DNA of 64,000 bases, from contig NZ_JAGYPF010000002.1 of assembly GCF_018343535.1 (NCBI RefSeq), positions 150,103-214,102 on the forward strand, read 5' to 3'. The position numbers were made by a program, and so were the translations under genes. The notes below the pieces were generated by a model. The model was not told the DNA's origin. It made no database searches and worked only from the letters and a program-made list of their open reading frames with translations. Shown in pieces: positions 53,841 to 62,944 of the stretch (position 1 is its first letter; each line of letters starts with the position of its first letter). The stretch comes from Neobacillus rhizophilus (GTDB lineage: Bacteria; Bacillota; Bacilli; Bacillales; Cytobacillaceae).

Positions 53841-53870
53841 GCAGGATTTTTTTCTCGGGAGGGAGAATTT
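53841..53870 (+). promoter_or_regulatory. Sigma-H promoter of spo0F
   Basis: GCAGGATTT (53841-53849), a 12-bp spacer, and GGAGAATTT (53862-53870) fit the sigma-H consensus (RnAGGAwww, N11-12, RnnGAATww). Spo0F of B. subtilis is transcribed by sigma-H. The promoter is 52 bp before the gene. Confidence 0.8.
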
Positions 53871-53921
53871 AATAATGATATATACATATTGAGTCTATTA
53901 AATGAGGGAAGAGGTGGAAGA

Positions 53922-54293
53922 ATGAAGGAGAAAATTTTAATCGTTGACGACCAGTTTGGCATCCGCATTTTATTGAATGAGGTTTTTCAAAAAGAAGGGT
54001 ATCAGACCTTTCAGGCTGCCAACGGAGTGCAGGCGCTGGAGATTGTGAAAACACATGACCCGGACCTTGTGCTGCTGGATATGAAAATTCCAGGCATGGA
54101 CGGGATTGAAATTTTAAAAAGAATGAAAGTGCTCGACCCGGACATTCGTGTCATCATTATGACCGCCTACGGTGAACTGGACATGATCCAGGAAGCAAAA
54201 GACCTTGGCGCCATCACCCACTTTGCCAAGCCGTTTGATATCGACGACATCCGTGCCGCCGTCAGAAAACATATCCCGCAAAAAACGAATTAA
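53922..54293 (+). CDS. spo0F: Sporulation response regulator Spo0F
   Basis: Single-domain response regulator of the sporulation phosphorelay. It takes phosphate from Kin histidine kinases and passes it to Spo0B. The 123 residues have all receiver residues: the acidic pair in [14 protein letters not shown], the phosphorylated aspartate D53 in [13 protein letters not shown], the threonine in [12 protein letters not shown] and the lysine in [10 protein letters not shown]. It is close to B. subtilis Spo0F over its full length. The start at 53922 follows GAAGAGGTGGAAGA; an earlier in-frame codon at 53889 precedes that site. Confidence 0.97.
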   Translation: MKEKILIVDDQFGIRILLNEVFQKEGYQTFQAANGVQALEIVKTHDPDLVLLDMKIPGMDGIEILKRMKVLDPDIRVIIMTAYGELDMIQEAKDLGAITHFAKPFDIDDIRAAVRKHIPQKTN

Positions 54294-54305
54294 TATATTT
54301 TTATG

Positions 54306-54338
54306 AAAAAAAGCAACGTTATCGTTTGCTTTTTTTCA
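54306..54338. terminator. Terminator of spo0F
   Basis: AAAAAAAGCAA pairs with TTGCTTTTTTT around an 8-10-base loop. Confidence 0.85.
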
Positions 54339-54448
54339 GCTAATAGGAATTATAAATTTTTCTAAAATTTATAATTTCCTAACGCATAAATTCAACTACG
54401 CCTCTGTCTTCGTCCTATCGGACTCGCCAATCGGCGAGTTTTCATTTA
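54339..54448 (-). repeat. Four-hairpin dispersed element, copy E (minus strand)
   Basis: On the minus strand it begins GAAAACTCGCCGATTGGCGA and keeps hairpins 1-3 of copy A. The last stem is AGGAAATTATAAATTTT with AAAATTTATAATTCCT: the sequence differs from copy A on both sides, yet the pairing is kept. It lies just after the spo0F terminator and points toward spo0F, so it is not in a gene leader. Confidence 0.85.
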
Positions 54449-54660
54449 TCCAGTGGAATGACGGCGTTTTCATTATGACACTTTTGCAAAACGCTGATAG
54501 ATTAATAGCAATTCTTACTTTCTTTTGATATGATACATAGTGAAAATTTGATTGGCTGCTATCTTTTGGGAACGATACATAATCAGCCATATGATGGGAA
54601 AAATCAATATGGATAAACTCATTTCCGAAAGATACCGACCGAATTTAAGGAGGAAGAGAT

Positions 54661-55515
54661 ATGCCATTAGTTTCCATGACAGAAATGCTCAACAAAGGTA
54701 AAGCAGAAGGCTATGCTGTTGGGCAGTTTAACATTAATAACTTAGAATTCACACAAGCCATTCTTCTAGCCGCTGAAGCTGAAAAATCTCCAGTTATTCT
54801 TGGTGTTTCTGAAGGCGCTGGCCGCTATATCGGCGGATTCAAGACCGTTGTGAAAATGGTAGAAGGATTAATGGAAGATTATAAAATTACGGTTCCAGTG
54901 GCAATCCACCTTGACCACGGCTCAAGCTTTGAAAAATGTAAAGAAGCAATTGATGCCGGCTTTACTTCCGTTATGATCGATGCTTCCCACCACCCATTTG
55001 AAGAAAACATTGAAATTACTTCTAAAGTAGTAGAATATGCTCATGCCAAAGGCGTTTCTGTTGAGGCAGAACTTGGAACTGTTGGCGGACAAGAGGATGA
55101 TGTTTCCGGAAGCATCATCTATGCTGACGCGCAGGAATGTGTGGAGCTTGTAAAACGTACAGGCATTGATACGCTTGCACCAGCACTTGGATCTGTTCAC
55201 GGTCCTTACAAAGGCGAACCAAACCTTGGTTTCAAGGAAATGGAAGAAATCGGCAACTTGACTGGTGTGCCATTAGTGCTGCACGGCGGTACTGGAATCC
55301 CAACAAAGGATATCCAAAAATCCATTTCTTTAGGTACTGCGAAAATTAACGTGAATACTGAGAACCAAATCGCATCTGCGAAAGTCGTTCGTCAAGTATT
55401 AGCGGATAAACCAAATGAATATGACCCACGCAAATACTTAGGCCCTGCTCGCGATGCCATCAAAGAAACCGTAATTGGCAAAATGCGCGAATTCGGTTCT
55501 TCAGGCAAAGCCTAA
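54661..55515 (+). CDS. fbaA: Fructose-bisphosphate aldolase, class II
   Basis: Zinc-dependent cleavage of fructose 1,6-bisphosphate in glycolysis. The 284-residue protein has the metal-binding [15 protein letters not shown] (near residue 82), [17 protein letters not shown] near 134, a histidine in [11 protein letters not shown] near 180 and [10 protein letters not shown] near 207. The ATG follows AAGGAGGAAGAGAT. Order fbaA-tal-murAB matches B. subtilis. Confidence 0.96.
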   Translation: MPLVSMTEMLNKGKAEGYAVGQFNINNLEFTQAILLAAEAEKSPVILGVSEGAGRYIGGFKTVVKMVEGLMEDYKITVPVAIHLDHGSSFEKCKEAIDAGFTSVMIDASHHPFEENIEITSKVVEYAHAKGVSVEAELGTVGGQEDDVSGSIIYADAQECVELVKRTGIDTLAPALGSVHGPYKGEPNLGFKEMEEIGNLTGVPLVLHGGTGIPTKDIQKSISLGTAKINVNTENQIASAKVVRQVLADKPNEYDPRKYLGPARDAIKETVIGKMREFGSSGKA

Positions 55516-55557
55516 GAAGCGCTTTTTTGTAGTTTTTTGCAGTTATGATAAAATAGA

Positions 55558-55582
55558 ACCGCCCTACCAATAGGGCGGTTTC
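55558..55582 (+). terminator. Hairpin between fbaA and tal
   Basis: ACCGCCCTA-CCAA-TAGGGCGGT, a perfect 9-bp stem followed only by TTCC. With this weak tail it may act as an mRNA end-protecting hairpin or a partial terminator. Confidence 0.6.
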
Positions 55583-55632
55583 CGTGTGTTCAAAGTATAT
55601 TGAAAATTTAGTCGAAAATGGAGGAAAGCAAC

Positions 55633-56274
55633 ATGAAATTTTTTATTGATACAGCCAATTTAGAAGAAATCCGCGAAGCGCATGACCTTGGTTTATTAGC
55701 AGGTGTTACGACAAACCCATCCCTTGTGGCTAAAGAAAAAGGCGTTTCCTTTCACGACCGTTTAAAGGAAATTACCGCTCTTGTTCCTGGTTCAGTTAGC
55801 GCAGAAGTGATCGCCCTTGATGCTGAAGGCATGATCAAAGAAGGCCGTGAGCTTGCTGCGATTGCCCCAAATATCACCGTTAAAGTGCCAATGACGATGG
55901 ACGGTCTGAAAGCGGTCCATGCTTTTTCAAAAGAAGGCATCAAAACAAACGTAACCTTAATCTTCAATGCGAACCAAGCTCTGCTTGCTGCTCGTGCCGG
56001 CGCAACCTATGTATCTCCATTCTTGGGAAGACTGGATGATATCGGCCAAAACGGCTTAGACCTTATTTCCACGATTGCTGATATTTTCGCAGTTCATGAC
56101 ATTAAAACGGAAATCATCGCGGCGTCTATCCGCCACCCGCTGCATGTTACGGAGGCAGCATTAAGAGGCGCGCATATCGCGACCATTCCATACAAAGTAT
56201 TGATGGGACTTACACAGCACCCACTAACTGACAAAGGGATTGAAGCTTTCTTGAAAGATTGGAATAACCGCTAA
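55633..56274 (+). CDS. tal: Transaldolase (fructose-6-phosphate aldolase type)
   Basis: A 213-residue short transaldolase of the YwjH/TalC group. It forms a Schiff base through a lysine, probably that of [15 protein letters not shown] near residue 85. Other family blocks are [20 protein letters not shown] (start), [12 protein letters not shown] near 24, [20 protein letters not shown] near 107 and [14 protein letters not shown] near 129. The length fits F6P aldolase-like enzymes; transaldolase activity is known for the B. subtilis enzyme. The start at 55633 follows GGAGGAAAGCAAC. Confidence 0.93.
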   Translation: MKFFIDTANLEEIREAHDLGLLAGVTTNPSLVAKEKGVSFHDRLKEITALVPGSVSAEVIALDAEGMIKEGRELAAIAPNITVKVPMTMDGLKAVHAFSKEGIKTNVTLIFNANQALLAARAGATYVSPFLGRLDDIGQNGLDLISTIADIFAVHDIKTEIIAASIRHPLHVTEAALRGAHIATIPYKVLMGLTQHPLTDKGIEAFLKDWNNR

Positions 56275-56620
56275 GAAGCGTAAGATTTATATGGCAATTT
56301 CTGCCTTTCTAAAATGCTGGAATCCCTGTAAAAAGGCATAATGGTTCCGCCGTTTTTCCATTTTCGTGTAAATTTTTTTATTTGCCATACATGAAAATAT
56401 AATTTTCGTGTAAACTATAAATTAGACAACCTGTCGGAATTTGACTTATAATGTTGGAAAAATATACCTGAGGCCTTGTTTTGGTTTAAAGGTGCTTTTT
56501 TTCGGGCAGTCTGCTAGAAAAGCTCGGTAATGAAAAAACAGACTTGTGTCTCGATCAAAAAAGTACCATTCCATTCAATCGATAAATCAATGTTTACATA
56601 GGCTTAGAAGGGAGTCGAAA
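56275..56620. other. tal-murAB intergenic region with a possible promoter
   Basis: 346 bp without a convincing gene. TAGACA (56423) and TATAAT (56447-56452), 18 bp apart, could be the murAB promoter. The rest is AT-rich, with a repeated TTTTCGTGTAAA-like word near 56360 and 56403. Confidence 0.5.
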
Positions 56621-57907
56621 ATGGAAAAACTTAAAATTGCGGGCGGATATCCATTAAAGGGCACTGTAAGGGTCAGCGGTGCCAAAAACAGTGCCGTTGC
56701 CCTTATACCTGCGACGATTTTAGCAGAATCACCCGTTACAATCGAAGGACTGCCTGATATTTCCGATGTTGAAATTTTGAAGGACTTACTTGAGGAAATC
56801 GGCGGCAAAGTGAATATTACAGACGATGAAATGACAGTCGATCCATCGAGGATGATTTCGATGCCGCTGCCAAACGGCAAGGTGAAAATGCTGCGTGCTT
56901 CCTATTATTTAATGGGCGCGATGCTCGGCCGTTTCAAAAAGGCAGTGATTGGTCTGCCTGGCGGCTGTCACTTGGGTCCAAGACCGATTGACCAGCATAT
57001 CAAAGGCTTTGAAGCGCTTGGTGCTCAGATCACGAACGAGCAGGGAGCTATTTATCTGCGCGCGGACGAGCTTCGCGGCGCTCGGATTTATCTGGACGTA
57101 GTCAGTGTCGGAGCAACGATTAATATCATGCTGGCAGCGGTAAGAGCGAAAGGCCGGACGATAATTGAAAACGCCGCCAAAGAGCCAGAAATCATTGATG
57201 TCGCGACTCTGCTTACCAATATGGGTGCAAAAATCAAAGGGGCCGGTACAGATGTCATCCGGATTGATGGGGTGGACAGCCTGCATGGCTGCCGCCATAC
57301 GATCATTCCAGACCGGATTGAGGCCGGAACCTATATGATTCTTGGCGCAGCAATAGGCGAGGGCGTGCTGATTGATAACGTGATTCCGCAGCACTTGGAG
57401 TCGTTGATTGCCAAGCTGCGGGAAATGGGAGTGAATATCGAATCCGGCGATGACCAGGTGTTTGTCAACGGCCCTTCGAACCTGAAAGCCGTCGATATCA
57501 AAACGCTTGTCTATCCGGGCTTTCCAACCGACCTGCAGCAGCCATTTACAGCCTTGTTAACAAAGGCAGCGGGCTCAAGTGTGGTAACGGACACTATTTA
57601 TGGTGCCCGATTTAAGCATATTGATGAATTAAGAAGAATGAACGCCAACATTAAAGTGGAAGGACGCTCTGCTATTATTAGCGGACCTGTTCAACTCCAC
57701 GGCGCCAAAGTCAAGGCAAGCGACCTCCGTGCCGGAGCAGCACTGTTTATTGCCGGTCTGATGGCGGAAGGAATCACCGAAGTAACCGGTCTCGACCACA
57801 TCGACCGCGGCTACAGCAACCTGGTTGAAAAATTAAACGGCCTTGGCGCCACTGTCTGGCGGGAGGCATTAACACAGGAAGAATTAGAGCACCTTAAAAA
57901 CACATAA
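56621..57907 (+). CDS. murAB: UDP-N-acetylglucosamine 1-carboxyvinyltransferase (second MurA)
   Basis: First committed step of peptidoglycan synthesis: transfer of enolpyruvate to UDP-GlcNAc. The 428-residue protein has [13 protein letters not shown] near residue 22, the catalytic cysteine C116 in [16 protein letters not shown] (the fosfomycin target), [10 protein letters not shown] near 230, and [16 protein letters not shown] near 301. Position after fbaA-tal marks it as the MurAB/MurZ paralogue rather than MurAA. The start at 56621 has GAAGGGAG before it; in-frame codons at 56546 do not. Confidence 0.95.
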   Translation: MEKLKIAGGYPLKGTVRVSGAKNSAVALIPATILAESPVTIEGLPDISDVEILKDLLEEIGGKVNITDDEMTVDPSRMISMPLPNGKVKMLRASYYLMGAMLGRFKKAVIGLPGGCHLGPRPIDQHIKGFEALGAQITNEQGAIYLRADELRGARIYLDVVSVGATINIMLAAVRAKGRTIIENAAKEPEIIDVATLLTNMGAKIKGAGTDVIRIDGVDSLHGCRHTIIPDRIEAGTYMILGAAIGEGVLIDNVIPQHLESLIAKLREMGVNIESGDDQVFVNGPSNLKAVDIKTLVYPGFPTDLQQPFTALLTKAAGSSVVTDTIYGARFKHIDELRRMNANIKVEGRSAIISGPVQLHGAKVKASDLRAGAALFIAGLMAEGITEVTGLDHIDRGYSNLVEKLNGLGATVWREALTQEELEHLKNT

Positions 57908-57965
57908 TGAGATATACTTATAAAGGAACGAAGTCTCATCAGAAAAAAATGGGGGATGGAGAACA

Positions 57966-58925
57966 ATGGAAAGAAGTTTAACGATGGAGCTTGTCCGGGT
58001 GACTGAAGCAGCAGCGCTTGCTTCCGCACGCTGGATGGGCCGCGGTAAAAAAGACGAAGCAGATGGAGCAGCCACTTCGGCGATGCGCGATGTGTTTGAC
58101 ACCATTCCGATGAAAGGAACCGTTGTCATCGGTGAAGGGGAAATGGACGAAGCGCCAATGCTTTATATTGGAGAAAAGCTTGGAAATGGCTACGGGCCTC
58201 GTGTCGATGTTGCCGTTGACCCGCTTGAAGGTACCAATATTTTGGCGTCCGGCGGTTGGAATGCATTAGCTGTTCTCGCTGTGGCTGACCATGGCTGCCT
58301 GCTCCATGCTCCAGATATGTATATGGAAAAAATCGCAGTCGGACCGGAAGCAGTTGGGCTAATTGATATCAACGCTCCAGTCATTGATAACCTCAAGGCT
58401 GTCGCGAAAGCAAAAAATAAAGATATTCAAGACGTGGTTGCGACTGTACTGAACCGTCAGCGCCATGAGCATATCATTGCCCAGATTCGCGAAGCAGGCG
58501 CCAGAATTAAGCTGATTAATGACGGCGATGTGGCTGGTGCCATCAATACGGCGTTTGATAACACCGGTGTCGATATTCTGTTCGGTTCAGGTGGTGCACC
58601 AGAGGGTGTTATTTCAGCGGTCGCCTTGAAATGCCTTGGCGGTGAACTGATCGGCAAATTGCTGCCGCAAAATGATGCTGAGCTTGAACGCTGCAAAAAA
58701 ATGGGCTTGGATGTGAGCCGCATTCTCCGCATGGAGGACCTGGTCAAAGGCGACGACGCTATCTTTACGGCAACAGGCGTAACGGATGGGGAACTGTTGC
58801 GCGGTGTCCAGTTCAAGGGCTCTCACGCTTCCACCCATTCTGTTGTAATGCGGGCAAAGTCCGGAACTGTTCGTTTCATCGACGGCCGACACAGCCTAAA
58901 CAAAAAGCCAAATTTAGTACTATAG
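57966..58925 (+). CDS. glpX: Class II fructose-1,6-bisphosphatase GlpX
   Basis: Gluconeogenic phosphatase (319 residues). Family motifs include [20 protein letters not shown] near residue 19, [20 protein letters not shown] near 53 (metal-binding Asp and Glu), [20 protein letters not shown] near 81 and [20 protein letters not shown] near 200. It is the YwjI equivalent between murAB and rho. The ATG follows GGGGGATGGAGAACA. Confidence 0.94.
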   Translation: MERSLTMELVRVTEAAALASARWMGRGKKDEADGAATSAMRDVFDTIPMKGTVVIGEGEMDEAPMLYIGEKLGNGYGPRVDVAVDPLEGTNILASGGWNALAVLAVADHGCLLHAPDMYMEKIAVGPEAVGLIDINAPVIDNLKAVAKAKNKDIQDVVATVLNRQRHEHIIAQIREAGARIKLINDGDVAGAINTAFDNTGVDILFGSGGAPEGVISAVALKCLGGELIGKLLPQNDAELERCKKMGLDVSRILRMEDLVKGDDAIFTATGVTDGELLRGVQFKGSHASTHSVVMRAKSGTVRFIDGRHSLNKKPNLVL

Positions 58926-58935
58926 GTAGCGAACA

Positions 58936-58958
58936 TCGGGTGGTGCCTTCCACCACCC
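58936..58958 (+). terminator. Hairpin after glpX
   Basis: CGGGTGGTG-CCTTC-CACCACCCG, a perfect 9-bp GC-rich stem 10 bp after the stop, with only AAATTTGC behind it. A terminator without a good T run, or an mRNA end. Confidence 0.6.
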
Positions 58959-59216
58959 GAAATTTGCAGAAATCTCCCCATTCTCCATGAGGATTCCTTC
59001 AAGAAAATATTTCCAATAAGGGATGTTTGAAAAATAAGTTGATTAACTTTTCGCTGAGAGGGTAAAATAGAGATTGTTTTATCATGCAAGTTTTCTGCCA
59101 ATCTATTCATTTCTATCAACTTCTATTCATTTCCTCAACTCTATTATCTTACTATCATTTCTCGCTCCTAATCGACAGCGGATATGAAGGAAAAATTTAA
59201 AAGCGTGGTGTACACA

Positions 59217-60482
59217 TTGGAATTAACGATTTCAAGTTTAGAAAATATGAAGCTGAAGGAGCTTTATGAGCTTGCGCGCGAATATAAAGTGACCTATTAC
59301 AGCAAATTAACGAAAAAAGAATTGATTTTTGCGATTTTAAAATCCCGTGCCGAGCAGCAGGGCTATTTCTTCATGGAAGGCGTTCTGGAAATCATCCAGT
59401 CAGAGGGCTTCGGCTTCCTGCGCCCAATCAACTATTCGCCAAGCTCTGAAGATATCTATATTTCAGCATCGCAGATTCGCCGCTTTGACCTCCGCAACGG
59501 GGACAAGGTATCCGGTAAGGTTCGTCCGCCGAAGGAAAATGAGCGTTATTTCGGATTGCTTCATGTAGAAGCCGTTAACGGTGAAGATCCGGAATCTGCG
59601 AAAGAACGCGTCTATTTCCCGGCGTTGACACCATTATATCCGAATCGGATGATGAAGCTCGAAACAACACAAAAAGCCTTATCAACACGGATTATGGACC
59701 TTGTGGCACCAGTTGGTTTTGGCCAGCGCGGTCTGATTGTCGCTCCTCCGAAAGCTGGTAAGACAATGCTGTTAAAAGAAATCGCCAACAGCGTTACGAC
59801 GAACCATCCTGATGTCGAGTTAATCGTGCTGTTGATCGACGAGCGTCCGGAAGAGGTGACCGACATCGAGCGTTCCGTTGCCGGTGACGTGGTTAGCTCG
59901 ACGTTTGATGAGGTTCCCGAGAATCATATCAAGGTCGCAGAGCTTGTTTTGGACCGGGCAATGCGTTTAGTTGAGCATAAACGCGATGTTGTTATTTTGA
60001 TGGATAGTATCACGCGTTTAGCGCGGGCTTACAACCTGGTGATTCCACCAAGCGGACGGACGTTGTCCGGTGGTATTGACCCAGCGGCATTCCACCGTCC
60101 GAAGCGATTCTTCGGTGCGGCCCGTAATATTGAAGAGGGCGGCAGCTTGACGATCCTTGCGACAGCACTGGTTGATACTGGTTCACGTATGGATGACGTC
60201 ATTTATGAAGAATTTAAAGGTACCGGTAACATGGAACTGCACCTTGACAGACAGCTTGCAGAACGCCGTGTGTTCCCTGCGCTTGATATCCGCCGTTCCG
60301 GAACGCGTAAGGAAGAGCTTCTTATTCCGAAGGATCACTTGGATAAGTTATGGGCGATTCGTAAATCAATGTCAGATTCCCCAGATTTTGCCGAGCGTTT
60401 CTTGAAAAAATTACGTCAGACGAAGTCCAATCAAGAGTTCTTCGATCAGCTTGGTGAGGAGCTTAAGGCGCGCCGTTCTTAG
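59217..60482 (+). CDS. rho: Transcription termination factor Rho
   Basis: RNA-dependent hexameric helicase that ends transcription and limits antisense RNA. The 421 residues have the N-terminal domain ([20 protein letters not shown]), the cold-shock-like RNA-binding domain ([20 protein letters not shown] near 52), the Walker A site ([20 protein letters not shown] near 168), Walker B ([16 protein letters not shown] near 256), and the Q- and R-loop regions ([20 protein letters not shown] near 280). I chose the TTG at 59217 because its product aligns with the B. subtilis N-terminus and GTGGTG lies six bases before; an in-frame ATG at 59184 would add 11 residues but has no ribosome-binding site. 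B. subtilis Rho regulates its own leader; no such site is assigned here. Confidence 0.95.
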   Translation: MELTISSLENMKLKELYELAREYKVTYYSKLTKKELIFAILKSRAEQQGYFFMEGVLEIIQSEGFGFLRPINYSPSSEDIYISASQIRRFDLRNGDKVSGKVRPPKENERYFGLLHVEAVNGEDPESAKERVYFPALTPLYPNRMMKLETTQKALSTRIMDLVAPVGFGQRGLIVAPPKAGKTMLLKEIANSVTTNHPDVELIVLLIDERPEEVTDIERSVAGDVVSSTFDEVPENHIKVAELVLDRAMRLVEHKRDVVILMDSITRLARAYNLVIPPSGRTLSGGIDPAAFHRPKRFFGAARNIEEGGSLTILATALVDTGSRMDDVIYEEFKGTGNMELHLDRQLAERRVFPALDIRRSGTRKEELLIPKDHLDKLWAIRKSMSDSPDFAERFLKKLRQTKSNQEFFDQLGEELKARRS

Positions 60483-60559
60483 GTTTTAGGCGGCTGCGAG
60501 GTCCCTGGATGGATTCGATATTTTGGTTTTGTTTTTTCAAAAAGGCTGAAAATCCCAGC

Positions 60560-60588
60560 TTGCAAACAATTAGTCTGGCTGTTATAAT
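60560..60588 (+). promoter_or_regulatory. Sigma-A promoter of rpmE
   Basis: TTGCAA (60560-60565), a 17-bp spacer and TATAAT (60583-60588). It gives a leader of about 90 bases before rpmE. Confidence 0.85.
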
Positions 60589-60684
60589 GTGGTCAGTGTG
60601 TTTTTTGTAATTCTGTGACTTGTTAAGACAAGCACTGTATATAACTCTGTTTCGAATGATTCAGGGCGGAAGGAGATGAAAAGA

Positions 60685-60894
60685 ATGAAAGCAGGAATTC
60701 ATCCAAATTATAAATCAGTTATGGTGACTTGTGCATGCGGCAACACTTTCGAAAGCGGTTCTGTAAAGAACGAGATCCGCGTTGAAACTTGCTCTGAGTG
60801 CCACCCATTCTATACTGGTCGTCAAAAATTCGCTGAAGCAGGCGGACGTGTTGACCGTTTCAACAAAAAATACGGTCTTAAGAATCAACAATAA
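60685..60894 (+). CDS. rpmE: Ribosomal protein bL31 (zinc-containing form)
   Basis: A 69-residue large-subunit protein ([20 protein letters not shown]). Cysteines in CACG near 13 and [13 protein letters not shown] near 35 are the zinc ligands of the C+ form, which in B. subtilis is replaced by the zinc-free YtiA when zinc is scarce. The start at 60685 is nine bases after GGAAGGAG; an ATG at 60676 is too close to that site. It has its own promoter and terminator. Confidence 0.96.
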   Translation: MKAGIHPNYKSVMVTCACGNTFESGSVKNEIRVETCSECHPFYTGRQKFAEAGGRVDRFNKKYGLKNQQ

Positions 60895-60906
60895 TTCGCG
60901 CAAAGA

Positions 60907-60941
60907 CAGGCAAGATGCAACATTGGCTTGCCTGTTTTTTA
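60907..60941 (+). terminator. Terminator of rpmE
   Basis: AGGCAAG pairs with CTTGCCT, followed by GTTTTTTATT. Confidence 0.85.
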
Positions 60942-61028
60942 TTGGCCAAATGGCCAGTTTCTTTAAAATAATTGATTTTGTATATGATAAATAGAGATGG
61001 TTTCGTGATTAGGAAGGAGTCGCCGTTT

Positions 61029-61640
61029 ATGTATGTTATGACGCAAAGCGGATGGGTTGAGGTTATCTGCGGCAGTATGTTTTCTGGAAAATCAGAGGAG
61101 TTAATTCGGCGCGTCCGGCGTGCCCAGTTTGCTAAACAAAAAATAGCTGTATTTAAACCGAAAATCGATAATCGCTATCATGACCAGTCTGTTGTTTCCC
61201 ATAATGGCACTTCTTTTGAGGCGAAGCCGATTTCCCATTCGATCGAGATTTTGCATCATGTGGAAGCGGATATGGATATTGTCGCGATCGATGAGGCGCA
61301 GTTTTTCGATGAAGGCATAGTAAGGGTTGTCCAGCAGCTGGCGGATTCCGGCCACCGTGTGATTGTGGCGGGGCTTGATCAGGATTTCCGCGGTGAGGCG
61401 TTCGGGCAGATGCCGAAGTTGATGGCGATTGCCGAGTCGGTGACAAAGCTGCAGGCTGTTTGTACGGTGTGCGGGTCGCCAGCTAGCCGTACACAGCGGT
61501 TGATTGACGGACGTCCGGCGTCTTACCATGATCCGGTTATTTTGGTGGGGGCTGCTGAGGCTTATGAACCGCGTTGCCGTCATCATCATGAAGTGCCAAA
61601 AACGGCGTCAGTGCGTTTGGTGGTTGAAGAAGGGGTATAA
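61029..61640 (+). CDS. tdk: Thymidine kinase
   Basis: Type II thymidine kinase (203 residues) for salvage of thymidine. The P-loop is [15 protein letters not shown] near residue 15, the catalytic base lies in [11 protein letters not shown] near 89, and zinc cysteines are in [15 protein letters not shown] near 145 and CRHHHEVP near 183. The start ([11 protein letters not shown]) at 61029 aligns with B. subtilis Tdk and follows GGAAGGAGTCGCCGTTT; in-frame codons at 60972 lie before that site. It sits between rpmE and prfA as in B. subtilis, with a lipoprotein gene inserted before prfA. Confidence 0.95.
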   Translation: MYVMTQSGWVEVICGSMFSGKSEELIRRVRRAQFAKQKIAVFKPKIDNRYHDQSVVSHNGTSFEAKPISHSIEILHHVEADMDIVAIDEAQFFDEGIVRVVQQLADSGHRVIVAGLDQDFRGEAFGQMPKLMAIAESVTKLQAVCTVCGSPASRTQRLIDGRPASYHDPVILVGAAEAYEPRCRHHHEVPKTASVRLVVEEGV

Positions 61641-61785
61641 GGTTTTAAAGCTTGGTTTTGGAGGGTGTCTGGGTTGCCATGTTCGCATGGTGCCTGGCGC
61701 CCTTTTGTTGTTTATGGTTGGAAAGAATTCACTCGGGGGCGGGTGCGTGTGGCAGGGCATGCTAGTACCATGGAGGTGTAATTCG

Positions 61786-62250
61786 ATGAAAAAGTGGATG
61801 TTTGTCGTGGGTATCATGCTTTTGTTGGCAACGGGCTGCCAAAATGGCCGTAGTGCTGATGATGATGCGGCTAATGACTTGCGCGGCGACCGGCAGACGA
61901 GGAATCTTGTGTCCAATCACGATATCAACGACCAGCATATGGTGGAGGACGATGTGACCAACCAAAACCCGAACTTCCTTGACCTGACGGGGACTGGAAG
62001 CGGCAGTGAAGCCGGCGCCAATAATCAGGGCAACGATATTGCTAAGGCAAAGCAGGTGATTGCCGACACGCATGAATTTGTGACGGATTCTGTTTGGATT
62101 AATGGAGACAGAATGTGGGTACGGGTTTACAAGAAGGGCATGCTTTCTGCTGGTGACAGACGGGATGCGGAGGCCCGTTTGCATAAGAAACTGATGCGTG
62201 CGCTGCCGCGTTATAATATTGAGGTTCGTGTACAGGAAGATAGGAGATAA
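61786..62250 (+). CDS. YhcN/YlaJ-type lipoprotein
   Basis: A 154-residue predicted lipoprotein. The signal peptide (MKKWMFVVGIMLLLATGC) ends in a lipobox with the lipidated cysteine at position 18. A polar, Asp- and Asn-rich linker follows, then a C-terminal domain with AKAKQVIADTHEFVTDSVWI and NGDRMWVRVYKKGML, as in the sporulation lipoproteins YhcN and YlaJ, which are linked to spore germination. The exact role is unknown. The ATG follows GGAGGTGTAATTCG. Because this gene is not between tdk and prfA in B. subtilis, it is an insertion relative to that order. A terminator follows. Confidence 0.82.
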   Translation: MKKWMFVVGIMLLLATGCQNGRSADDDAANDLRGDRQTRNLVSNHDINDQHMVEDDVTNQNPNFLDLTGTGSGSEAGANNQGNDIAKAKQVIADTHEFVTDSVWINGDRMWVRVYKKGMLSAGDRRDAEARLHKKLMRALPRYNIEVRVQEDRR

Positions 62251-62253
62251 TGG

Positions 62254-62286
62254 GCATGCTCTGGGAACAGGGCATGTTTTTTTTGA
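62254..62286 (+). terminator. Terminator of the lipoprotein gene
   Basis: GGGCATGCTC and AGGGCATG pair imperfectly and are followed by TTTTTTTTG. Confidence 0.7.
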
Positions 62287-62367
62287 TGGAATTGGGGGTT
62301 GGAAGGGGTAAATATAGGGTCTTTTCAAAAAGTGGTATTTTACTCATCTGTACTCTTTGAGTCAGTT

Positions 62368-62396
62368 TGATGCACCTGAACCGTCCCCATGCATCG
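62368..62396 (+). repeat. Short flanking repeat TGATGCA...TGCATC, left copy
   Basis: TGATGCACCTGAACCGTCCC then CATGCATCG. It shares GAACCGTCCCCATGCATC with the copy at 62805 in the same orientation. The two copies bracket about 410 bp that holds both ACTTTCC arrays. Confidence 0.75.
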
Positions 62397-62417
62397 CAAT
62401 TGCCATTTATTTGGATA

Positions 62418-62530
62418 TACTTTCCGATTTGTTGTTGTTACTTTCCGATTTAGGACAGTTACTTTCCAGTTTGGCAGTTTTACTTACATTTTTTGATTAA
62501 ATACTTTCCAAAATTGCTATTTTACTTTCC
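62418..62530 (+). repeat. 21-bp phased array, core TACTTTCC (6 units, first array)
   Basis: Units start at 62418, 62439, 62460, 62481, 62502 and 62523, all exactly 21 bp apart. The fourth is the variant TACTTACA. A hairpin, GCCAGGCT-TGAG-AGCCTGGC at 62586-62605, lies between this array and the next. Confidence 0.93.
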
Positions 62531-62656
62531 AAACTCTTTTAAAACACAGTTCCCCCTTCCAACAACCACCCAAAATAGCTTAAAAGCCAGGCTTGAGAGC
62601 CTGGCCTAGGTAACTTTTTAATGACCTATTTGGGGATATTTCCTTCTATTTGGATA

Positions 62657-62769
62657 TACTTTCCGATATGGGGAGTTTACTTTCCAATTCAGAGCGGATA
62701 CTTTCCACTTTGACGATTTTACTTACACTTTTTGAGCAAATACTTTCCAAATATCCAATTTTACTTTCC
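62657..62769 (+). repeat. 21-bp phased array, core TACTTTCC (6 units, second array)
   Basis: Units start at 62657, 62678, 62699, 62720, 62741 and 62762, all exactly 21 bp apart. The variant TACTTACA is again the fourth unit. The array starts with the same TTGGATATACTTTCCGAT as the first, so the two are ancient direct copies whose spacers have diverged. Confidence 0.93.
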
Positions 62770-62804
62770 TGAAGAATCAATTCCGATAATAGCATTGTAT
62801 TTTT

Positions 62805-62833
62805 TGATGCACGAGAACCGTCCCCATGCATCA
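62805..62833 (+). repeat. Short flanking repeat TGATGCA...TGCATCA, right copy
   Basis: TGATGCACGAGAACCGTCCC then CATGCATCA, with perfect TGATGCA/TGCATCA inverted ends. It is the partner of 62368. No gene lies between 62286 and prfA. Confidence 0.75.
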
Positions 62834-62944
62834 CATTGACGCGAGTTTTTAGCTATACTATAATTAGAATGTTATGGACAATTTTAGGCCCGGTGTTGCG
62901 GGTGTTTAGATAGAAGTTTTGAATTTAATTTGAGGTGAATGACT

